Below, one piece after another: positions 1 through 5,910 of a DNA stretch of 6,908 nucleotides. A program made the position numbers and the translations under genes. The notes beneath the pieces are model-generated. The model was not told the origin of the DNA, did no database searches, and saw only the letters and a list, made by a program, of their open reading frames with translations. Each line of letters opens with the position of its first letter. The stretch's first letter is position 1. The DNA lies in contig JAUPLK010000086.1 in the NCBI GenBank assembly GCA_030836925.1, positions 1 through 6,908 of the forward strand, in the 5' to 3' direction. Origin of the DNA: Pseudomonadota bacterium (GTDB lineage: Bacteria > Pseudomonadota > Gammaproteobacteria > Steroidobacterales > GCA-2729495).

Positions 1-60
1 ACATAGTCCGCCACGGAGCCACGTATCTGTGAACTCATTGATGTTTAGGGAAATATCGGG

Positions 61-90
61 TTGACCCGGGCGCCCGGGGCTGGTAATAAT
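61..90 (+). promoter_or_regulatory. Candidate sigma70 promoter with palindromic spacer
   Basis: A -35-like TTGACC (61-66, 5 of 6 to TTGACA) and a -10-like AATAAT (85-90, 5 of 6 to TATAAT) are separated by 18 bp, so a transcript would start near 97 and run into the peptidase gene at 196. The spacer holds a perfect 14-bp palindrome, CCCGGGCGCCCGGG (65-78), where a dimeric regulator could bind. The call rests on hexamer matches only. A T-tailed hairpin lies just downstream, so this promoter would initiate inside or next to a terminator-like structure, which lowers confidence. A second, weaker pair, CTGACC (138-143) and ATTAAT (162-167), lies beyond the hairpin and could serve the peptidase gene instead. 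Confidence 0.4.
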
Positions 91-123
91 CCCCGCGCCG
101 CCAGCTAATGGCCGGGGGTTTTT
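91..123 (+). terminator. Terminator- or attenuator-like hairpin
   Basis: A GC-rich interrupted stem can form between CCCC (91-94) plus CG and GCC (up to 102) and GGC-CG-GGGG (110-118), with loop AGCTAAT (103-109), followed directly by TTTTT (119-123). That is the form of a Rho-independent terminator reading rightward. The opposite strand has no T-run on the other side, so it is one-directional. It could end a gene left of the window or act as an attenuator ahead of the peptidase gene. The same CCCCG (91-95) can instead pair with CGGGG (75-79), which would exclude the terminator stem. The stem has two bulges, so its strength is uncertain. Confidence 0.4.
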
Positions 124-195
124 CCCTGGATTCGGCCCTGACCGGCAAAAATCCACCATTCATTAATTCTGGCAAAGGCGTGAGTAGACAAAACA

Positions 196-1539
196 ATGCG
201 ATCGCCTGACCCCGGACAAAATACCTGGCTATGCCGAGTCGCCTCGGCTCGTTTGCCGGCGATATTACGCAGCGCCGTTGCTGCAAGCATCGCCCTGCTG
301 GCCGGTTATCAGCTGGCCACACACATCACCGATTTCGGCGCGGCGGGATCTGAACCCGCTGCGCAGGCCAGCTCCCGGTCAGCTGCTGCCGACACTGGCA
401 CGGCACCAGAGGCCATCAGCCCCATTGAAACGCTGTTACTGGACGTGCAGGCCGGCGACACCCTGGACAGCCTGTTCCGGGAAAGCGGACTGAGCCTTGT
501 AGACCTGGCCGAAATCCTTCAACTCGATACGGCTCGCCAGAACCTGCGCATACTCCGACCCGGCGACACGCTGTCGGTTCGTCACGACCAGGGTACCGTA
601 CTGGAACTTGAGCGTGACATAGGTATAGGGCAGACATTCGTCGTTCAGCGCAATGACACCGCAGGCCCGGTGTTTCGCGCCGAACTTGTCAGCCTGCCTC
701 TTGAGCGTCGCGTCGTCACTGCCGGGGGCCGCATCTCAAGTTCACTGTTCGAGGCGGCGGCAAGTGCAGGCCTTTCAGAAAAGGCGGTGATGAAACTGGC
801 GGAAATTTTCGCCTGGGACATCGATTTTGTTCGCGACATCAACACAGACGACGAATTCACGCTCGTCTACGAAGAACTCTGGCGCAACGGAAAAAAACTC
901 GGTGAGGGTGAAATTCTCGCTGCCGAGTTCACCAACCGTGGCGGCCGCTTTACCGCCGTCCGCTTCGAAGAATCGGATGGTCGTGCGGCCTATTTCTCCA
1001 CCGATGGCCGCCCGATGCGAAAGGCATTTGTACGCGCACCGATATCCTTCGCGCGGATCAGCTCCAAATTCAACCCCAACCGACGCCACCCGATTCTAAA
1101 CACCATCCGCGCCCATCAGGGCGTCGATTATTCGGCCCCCACAGGCACACCGGTAAAGGCGTCCGGGGATGGCAAGGTCATCTTCCGTGGCTGGAAGAGT
1201 GGTTACGGGAATACCCTCATACTGCAGCATGGCGGGAACATAACCACGCTATACGCCCACTTGTCCCGGTTTGCCAAAACCAGCAGCTATGGCACCAGGG
1301 TTCGCCAGGGCGAGGTCATCGGCTATGTGGGCGCAACCGGACTCGCAACCGCGGCGCACCTGCACTACGAATATCGCAAAAACGGCGTGCACCTCAACCC
1401 GCAAACCGTGATCCTGCCCCCCGCCGAGCCTTTGCGCGGTGCAGAACTGATGGCCTTCCAGACCACGGCCCAGCCACTCCTCAACCGCATCGCAAGCCGC
1501 CAGACCGCTCTCGCGGCAAACCGTCCGGCAAATCGCTAA
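196..1539 (+). CDS. mepM: MepM-like murein DD-endopeptidase (M23 family)
   Basis: A 447-residue zinc peptidase of the M23/LytM family, close in length and layout to E. coli MepM (440 residues), which cleaves peptide crosslinks in peptidoglycan during cell-wall growth. The N-terminus has basic residues and then a hydrophobic segment (about 19-41), read as a signal anchor facing the periplasm. An Ala/Ser-rich linker follows, then a LysM/OapA-like region (about 78-150, with VQAGDTLDSLF and LRPGDTLSV), a middle domain (about 172-282) and the M23 domain (about 300-405). The active-site set is complete: H307 and D311 in HQGVD, H355 in TLYAHLS, and H388/H390 in HLHYE. By family knowledge H307, D311 and H390 bind zinc and H355 is catalytic. 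The ATG at 196 gives a sensible anchor; its ribosome site is weak (GTGAG, 180-184). A 117-bp gap separates it from ppk1, so a shared transcript is possible but not required. Intact catalytic residues argue against an EnvC/NlpD-type activator. Confidence 0.9.
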   Translation: MRSPDPGQNTWLCRVASARLPAILRSAVAASIALLAGYQLATHITDFGAAGSEPAAQASSRSAAADTGTAPEAISPIETLLLDVQAGDTLDSLFRESGLSLVDLAEILQLDTARQNLRILRPGDTLSVRHDQGTVLELERDIGIGQTFVVQRNDTAGPVFRAELVSLPLERRVVTAGGRISSSLFEAAASAGLSEKAVMKLAEIFAWDIDFVRDINTDDEFTLVYEELWRNGKKLGEGEILAAEFTNRGGRFTAVRFEESDGRAAYFSTDGRPMRKAFVRAPISFARISSKFNPNRRHPILNTIRAHQGVDYSAPTGTPVKASGDGKVIFRGWKSGYGNTLILQHGGNITTLYAHLSRFAKTSSYGTRVRQGEVIGYVGATGLATAAHLHYEYRKNGVHLNPQTVILPPAEPLRGAELMAFQTTAQPLLNRIASRQTALAANRPANR

Positions 1540-1629
1540 GCCTCGCCCTGCCGCGAAGCAGGAACTGGCATTGGTATCACCGCGGCTTATGGCAAGTGTG
1601 AGCCATGCAACACCGGGCCTTTTCCGCCC

Positions 1630-1638
1630 TGCTATAGT
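1630..1638 (+). promoter_or_regulatory. Extended -10 element, candidate ppk1 promoter
   Basis: TGCTATAGT fits the extended -10 form TGnTATAAT with one mismatch. No good -35 hexamer is found 16-18 bp upstream, which is common for extended -10 promoters. Transcription would start near 1645, leaving a leader of only about 12-21 nt before the TTG start candidates of ppk1 at 1657 and 1666. It is the best promoter-like string in the gap between the peptidase gene and ppk1. Confidence 0.45.
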
Positions 1639-1656
1639 TTTGGCCGGCTCTGCGGG

Positions 1657-3744
1657 TTGCTTCTGTTGGACACGCCAAACCTCAAACTGCCCGAATACTT
1701 CATCAATCGGGAACTCAGCGCGCTCGAATTCAACCAGCGCGTCCTGCACCAGGTCAAGGATCCGACGATCCCGCTGCTTGAGCGACTGAAGTTTCTCTGC
1801 ATTGTTTCGACAAACCTGGACGAGTTTTTCGAAATTCGCGTCAGCGGTCTTCGTCAGCGCAAGGAGCTTGGCCTGCCACCCCAGGGGCCCGATATGTTGG
1901 GCGCAAGTCAGGTATTGAGCGATATCAGTCAGCGCGCACATCAGCTTGTCGATGAACAATACCGCTTGCTGAACAGGGAACTGATTCCCGCGCTCGAAAC
2001 TGCCGGCATCCGCTTCGTCCGCCGAACGCGCTGGCGCCCGGAACATCGCGAATGGCTGCGCAGCTATTTTCATCGCGAGATCGAGCCGGTACTCAGCCCG
2101 ACGGCACTGGATCCGGCACGGCCATTTCCCAGAATCCTGAACAAGAGCCTGAACTTTTTCGTCGGGCTCAAGGGCATCCACGCATTTGGCCGCCCCTGCC
2201 AGCGTGCAATCGTGCAGGCACCGCGATCGTTGCCACGGCTGATCCGCCTGGATCCTTCCCTGCCCGATACCGGCAACAATGACTTCGTGTTTCTGTCGTC
2301 GGTCATTCATGCATTTGTGGACGAACTGTTCACCGGAATGGAGATCCAGGGCTGCTATCAGTTCCGCGTAACCCGCAACAGCGACCTGTATGTCGAAAGC
2401 GAGGAAGTCGAAGACCTCATGCAGGCGGTGGAAGGACAGTTGATCGCGAGCCGGTATGGTGAAGCCGTCCGTCTGGAAGTAGCGCATAACTGCCCGAAGG
2501 AGCATGTGGACTTCCTGCTCGAGATGTTTGAACTCGACGAACAGGATCTCTATCGCGTGGACGGACCGGTCAACCTGAACCGGCTGGTTGCCGTATATGC
2601 AATGACCGGGCGCGACGATCTAAGGTATCTGCCTTTCGTTGCGGGTCAGCAGAAGGCAATGCTGGCAGCAGATGACATCTTTGCCGCGATCAGCAATGGC
2701 GACATCCTGTTGCACCACCCTTACGAATCATTCTCGCCGGTGATCGAGTTTTTCGCCCGTGCTTCCGAAGATCCCGATGTGCACGCAATCAAGCTGACGC
2801 TTTACCGGACCGGCGCAGAGTCACCGATCGTGGATGCGTTGGTCAGGGCCGCACAAGCGGGCAAGGAAGTGACAGTGAGCATCGAGCTGCGGGCCCGCTT
2901 CGACGAGGCGGCAAACATCAAGCTCGCAAACCGGCTGCAGGAGGCCGGTGCCCACGTCGTCTACGGCGTTGTGGGTTACAAGACCCACTGCAAACTGGCG
3001 CTGGTCGTGCGCCGCGAGAACGGGCAGCTCAAGCGCTACGTGCATATGGGTACCGGCAACTACCACACCGCAACCGCACGGCTTTATACCGACTACAGCC
3101 TGCTTTCAGCCGATGAGTCATTGGCCGAGGACGTACATCACGTCTTTCTGCAACTGACCAGCCTGACAAGAACACCGCCTCTGCAGCGTCTTTATCAGGC
3201 ACCGTTCAACCTGCATGAGCGCATGCTTCATCACATCGACACGGAGATCCGCAACGTGGAGGCTGGTGGCGCCGGGCACATCATCGCCAAACTGAATGCC
3301 CTCGTTGAGCCGGAAGTGATAAAGGCGCTGTACAGGGCTTCGTCCGCCGGCGTGATGATCGACCTGATCGTGCGTGGCATCTGCTGCCTGCGGCCCGGCA
3401 TTCCGGGCATTTCCGACAACATCAGGGTACGGTCAATCGTCGGGCGGTTTCTGGAACACTCGCGCGTCTACTATTTCCACGCCAATGGCGATGAGAAGCT
3501 TTTCTGCGCCAGTGCAGACTGGATGGATCGAAATTTCTTCAGGCGCATCGAAGTGTGCTTTCCCGTATCCGACGAGCGACTGAAAGCACGCATCCTCGCC
3601 GATCTCGATGCCAGCCTTTCCGACAACTGCCAGGCGTGGGAACTGCTTGGCGATGGCAGCTATCAGCCGGTCAAACCCGCCCCGGACGCTGAGCTGGTCT
3701 CGGTCCAGAGCCAGCTGCTGACACGGCTGGCTGAAAAATCCTGA
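1657..3744 (+). CDS. ppk1: Polyphosphate kinase 1
   Basis: Ppk1 reversibly moves the gamma phosphate of ATP onto a growing inorganic polyphosphate chain, through a phosphohistidine intermediate. The product has 695 residues (E. coli 688). The N-terminal domain carries YFINRELSALEFNQRVL (14-30) and STNLDEFFEIR (51-61). The two phospholipase-D-like catalytic domains are clear: LYRTG (382-386) and ELRARFDE (410-417) with the metal/phosphate-binding arginines, YKTHCK (441-446) with H444 as the phosphorylated histidine (E. coli H435), HMGTGNYH (463-470), and FLEHSRVYYF (598-607) with H601 matching E. coli H592. The gene appears complete and active. The start is uncertain: no ATG or GTG precedes the conserved region in frame, only TTG at 1657 or TTG at 1666. 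GCGGG (1652-1656) lies 9 nt before the second, which would give 692 residues. The convergent ppx lies 4 bp past the stop, so synthesis and breakdown of polyphosphate are encoded back to back. Confidence 0.96.
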   Translation: MLLLDTPNLKLPEYFINRELSALEFNQRVLHQVKDPTIPLLERLKFLCIVSTNLDEFFEIRVSGLRQRKELGLPPQGPDMLGASQVLSDISQRAHQLVDEQYRLLNRELIPALETAGIRFVRRTRWRPEHREWLRSYFHREIEPVLSPTALDPARPFPRILNKSLNFFVGLKGIHAFGRPCQRAIVQAPRSLPRLIRLDPSLPDTGNNDFVFLSSVIHAFVDELFTGMEIQGCYQFRVTRNSDLYVESEEVEDLMQAVEGQLIASRYGEAVRLEVAHNCPKEHVDFLLEMFELDEQDLYRVDGPVNLNRLVAVYAMTGRDDLRYLPFVAGQQKAMLAADDIFAAISNGDILLHHPYESFSPVIEFFARASEDPDVHAIKLTLYRTGAESPIVDALVRAAQAGKEVTVSIELRARFDEAANIKLANRLQEAGAHVVYGVVGYKTHCKLALVVRRENGQLKRYVHMGTGNYHTATARLYTDYSLLSADESLAEDVHHVFLQLTSLTRTPPLQRLYQAPFNLHERMLHHIDTEIRNVEAGGAGHIIAKLNALVEPEVIKALYRASSAGVMIDLIVRGICCLRPGIPGISDNIRVRSIVGRFLEHSRVYYFHANGDEKLFCASADWMDRNFFRRIEVCFPVSDERLKARILADLDASLSDNCQAWELLGDGSYQPVKPAPDAELVSVQSQLLTRLAEKS

Positions 3745-3748
3745 GGTC

Positions 3749-5254
3749 TCAGTTACGGCGCCGGATTGTCAGTTTGCACCCTGCACTGGCAAGAAACGTT
3801 CTTTCACGCTCGAGATCCGCAAGGGTGAGCGGGTTGCTGGCCAGCCATCCTGAAGGCAGCTGGATCTCCATCGACCGCCCGTGTACCCGCAGGCGCAGAT
3901 CAGGCAGGGCTGTATCGATCCGGCTGCGGTGAAACAGCACTGCGAGCCGCAGCAGCAGGGTCAGACGCAGCGCCGGACGCTGCCATGCAGGCGGCAGATC
4001 CTGAAAGCTCTCGCGCTCGAAGCTGCGCCTGTGACCCAGCACCAGACGCGCAAGCACCCGCTGTTCTTCACGCGGGAATCCGGGCATGTCTGCATTTTCC
4101 AGCACATAGGCGCCGTGCCGATGGTAATGGGCATGAGCGATATCCAGGCCCAGCTCATGCAACTGGGCCGCCCAGCCCAGCAGCTGTTCATGGTCGGCAT
4201 CGAGATCCCAGTCCTCACAGACCTGCCGGAACAGGACGGAAGTGGTTGCAGCAACGCGTCCGGCCTGCGAGGTATCTGCATGATAGCGAGCTGCCATCGC
4301 CCGCACCGTACGCACGCGCGAATCCTCATCCGTAAGCCGCCCGACCAGATCGTAAAGAATCCCCTCCCGCAGGGCACCGTCGGCCACGCACATACGCGGG
4401 AGTGCCATGGCACGCATCACCTCGACGAGAATCGCGACGCCGGCAGGGAACACTTCCGCCCGTTCGGCCGACAACTCGGGCAGGCGGATTTTTGCCACCT
4501 GCCCAAACGCGATCATCTCGTCGATCAGATATTCGAGTCCCTCTGCAGTAATTCCCTGCGGCGCACGATCCAGCGCCATCAGCACGGAATGTGCGGCGCG
4601 AATACTGCCGGAGGTACCCGCAATCTGCACCGGATCATAGCGACGAAATATCTGCCGTACGGGTTCCAGCTCCAGACGCACCTGGATCCGCGCTTTGGCG
4701 AAATTCTTGGCGGAAAGGCGGCCATCCGGAAACGCACCTTGGCCAAGACTGACGCAGCCGACGGCGATACTCTCCATCGCCACCGGCTCAAGGCCACGGC
4801 CGACGATGAGCTCCGTACTGCCGCCACCGATGTCCACGACAAATTTCGGGCCATCGACCCGCGGCAAATTGTGGCTGGCACCCAGGTAGACGAGGCGGGC
4901 CTCCTCGATGCCGGAGATGATTTCCACCGGATGGCCCAGCGCCCTCTCTGCCTGCTGCAGGAAACGGCCCTTGCCGCGGGCACGGCGCAGGGTATTGGTG
5001 CCGACCACCCGTACCTTGTCAGCCTTTACGGCGCGCAACCGCTCACCAAAACGTCGCAGACATGCCAGCGCCACGCGCTGGCTGGATGCACTCAGGCGCT
5101 GGCGCGCATCCAGTCCGCCACCGAGACGAACCATCTCGCGCAGCCGGTCGACGGTGGTCAGTTGCCCGTGATCAAAGCGGGCCACCAGCATGTGGAAGCT
5201 GTTTGAACCGAGATCGACCGCAGCCAGTACCTCGGAACCACCCGGATCAATCAT
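3749..5254 (-). CDS. ppx: Exopolyphosphatase (Ppx/GppA family)
   Basis: Releases orthophosphate from the ends of polyphosphate chains and so opposes Ppk1. With the ATG at 5254 the protein has 501 residues (E. coli PPX 513, GppA 494). The actin/ASKHA phosphatase part shows AAVDLGSNSFHMLVAR (11-26), TNTLRRA (86-92), SGIEEARLVYLG (114-125, with the catalytic glutamate pair 117/118), VVDIGGGSTELIVG (139-152) and AGTSGSIRAAH (212-222). ADGALREGILYDLVG (291-305) leads into the C-terminal HD-like half, with LHELGLDIAHAHYHRHGAY (365-383) and LVLGHRR (404-410). The frame is open up to another ATG at 5335, but that would overlap rppH by 89 bp and add 27 non-conserved residues. The 5254 start matches the family N-terminus and overlaps the rppH stop by 8 bp, with GGAG (5266-5269) 11 nt upstream. 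Ppx is preferred over GppA (pppGpp phosphatase) mainly because ppk1 is adjacent; the motifs are shared and dual activity is possible. Confidence 0.93.
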   Translation of the reverse strand: MIDPGGSEVLAAVDLGSNSFHMLVARFDHGQLTTVDRLREMVRLGGGLDARQRLSASSQRVALACLRRFGERLRAVKADKVRVVGTNTLRRARGKGRFLQQAERALGHPVEIISGIEEARLVYLGASHNLPRVDGPKFVVDIGGGSTELIVGRGLEPVAMESIAVGCVSLGQGAFPDGRLSAKNFAKARIQVRLELEPVRQIFRRYDPVQIAGTSGSIRAAHSVLMALDRAPQGITAEGLEYLIDEMIAFGQVAKIRLPELSAERAEVFPAGVAILVEVMRAMALPRMCVADGALREGILYDLVGRLTDEDSRVRTVRAMAARYHADTSQAGRVAATTSVLFRQVCEDWDLDADHEQLLGWAAQLHELGLDIAHAHYHRHGAYVLENADMPGFPREEQRVLARLVLGHRRSFERESFQDLPPAWQRPALRLTLLLRLAVLFHRSRIDTALPDLRLRVHGRSMEIQLPSGWLASNPLTLADLERERTFLASAGCKLTIRRRN

Positions 5255-5795
5255 GTTCCGCGCCACTCCAGCCGGGATGCCACCAGTCTGGCCGCGGGGG
5301 CAGACCGGCCGGAAACAGCAGAGGCCCAAGCTCATTCAGAGCCTGCACATAGACCTGTCGCTTGAAGAAAATCACCTCGCGCACGGGCTCCCAGAAGCCC
5401 GTCCATCGCCAGCGGTCGAATTCGGGCGTAGTGGTGGTGTCGAAACGCAGCCCGGCCTCGGCGCCGGTTAATCGCAGCAAATACCAGCGCTGCTTCTGAC
5501 CGATGCACAACGGATGGACATTGTTGCGGATGAACTGCTCCGGCAGGCGGTAGCGCAACCAGTCACGCGTGCAGCCCAGCACTTCAACGTCTCGCGGGGT
5601 CAGGCCAATTTCTTCATGCAGCTCACGAAACATCGCCTGCTCGACGGACTCACCCGACTGGATGCCACCCTGCGGAAACTGCCAGGAGTTCTGGCCGATG
5701 CGTCCACCGATCAGCAGCAGTCCACGCACATCGCAGACAATGATGCCAACGTTCGCCCGAAAGCCTTCTCCATCAATCAGATCCACGGGCACCAT
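5247..5795 (-). CDS. rppH: RNA pyrophosphohydrolase (Nudix)
   Basis: RppH removes pyrophosphate from 5'-triphosphate mRNA ends and thereby starts RNase E-dependent decay. The product has 182 residues (E. coli 176) and follows the E. coli protein along most of its length. GFRANVGIIVCD (11-22) is followed by GQNSWQFPQGGI (34-45), then a perfect Nudix box: G43, E49, then RELHEEIGL (57-65), whose glutamates bind the catalytic metals. TRDWLRYRLP (76-85), CIGQKQRWYLL (97-107), TPEFDRWRW (123-131) and PVREVIFFKRQVY (137-149) are RppH hallmarks that set it apart from generic Nudix enzymes. The ATG at 5795 gives three to five more residues than E. coli before the conserved IDGEGFR; GTG at 5786 is an alternative. 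No strong ribosome site is seen for either. It is first in an operon with ppx (8-bp overlap). In E. coli rppH sits next to ptsP, so the link here is different. A PHO-box-like element lies upstream. Confidence 0.95.
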   Translation of the reverse strand: MVPVDLIDGEGFRANVGIIVCDVRGLLLIGGRIGQNSWQFPQGGIQSGESVEQAMFRELHEEIGLTPRDVEVLGCTRDWLRYRLPEQFIRNNVHPLCIGQKQRWYLLRLTGAEAGLRFDTTTTPEFDRWRWTGFWEPVREVIFFKRQVYVQALNELGPLLFPAGLPPRPDWWHPGWSGAEHD

Positions 5796-5811
5796 CCACA
5801 GCTGTGGCGCG

Positions 5812-5846
5812 ATTCTTCCACACGAGACATGACAGTGTCACGGCAG
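5812..5846 (-). promoter_or_regulatory. Candidate PHO box and -10 upstream of rppH-ppx
   Basis: Read on the - strand, 5846 to 5829 is CTGCCGT-GACA-CTGTCAT: two 7-bp direct repeats with an 11-bp period. Against the known PhoB site (CTGTCAT, four A/T-rich bases, CTGTCAY) the halves match 5 of 7 and 7 of 7. The spacer is less A/T-rich than consensus. A -10-like AAGAAT (5817 to 5812, 4 of 6) begins 11 bp downstream, the spacing expected at PhoB-activated promoters where the box replaces the -35. Transcription would begin near 5805, about 10 nt before the rppH ATG. The element also contains the dyad TGACAGTGTCA (5830-5840 on the + strand). PhoB control of polyphosphate genes is known in several proteobacteria; its action here is inferred. 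Confidence 0.5.
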
Positions 5847-5910
5847 GGACATCGGTTCAAGTACACTGCGAGGGCTGCAAGATATTTCCACGGCAGCGTC
5901 GGATCGGCAT

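Noticed and set aside
1..38. Possible start of a divergent gene on the - strand (ATG at 38, reading MSSQIRGSVADY to the edge)
   Set aside because: Only 12 codons are visible, there is no ribosome site, and no family match. In pseudomonads tyrS lies divergent from this peptidase gene, but these residues do not resemble a TyrS N-terminus that I recognise.
1547..1562. Hairpin CCTGC-CGCGAA-GCAGG after the peptidase gene as a terminator
   Set aside because: The stem is only 5 bp and no T-run follows, so it does not fit an intrinsic terminator.
1540..1656. Open frame joining the peptidase stop codon to ppk1 (same frame, 39 codons without a stop), suggesting readthrough or a longer Ppk1
   Set aside because: A stop-free run of 39 codons is not unusual at this GC content. 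There is no ATG or GTG in frame, and the extra residues have no family counterpart.
1249..2505. 418-codon open frame on the - strand across the end of the peptidase gene and the start of ppk1
   Set aside because: It crosses two clearly conserved genes in antisense, has no recognisable domain, and is explained by GC-rich codon bias in the real genes.
3881..5206. 441-codon open frame on the + strand, antisense to ppx
   Set aside because: It lies inside the well-supported ppx gene. Its translation is low in recognisable motifs and rich in His, Gln and Arg, typical of a mirror frame in GC-rich DNA.
5255..5335. Longer ppx starting at ATG 5335
   Set aside because: It would overlap rppH by 89 bp and add 27 residues rich in Cys, Pro and Gly that are absent from the family. 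The ATG at 5254 begins just before the conserved AAVDLGSNSFH segment.
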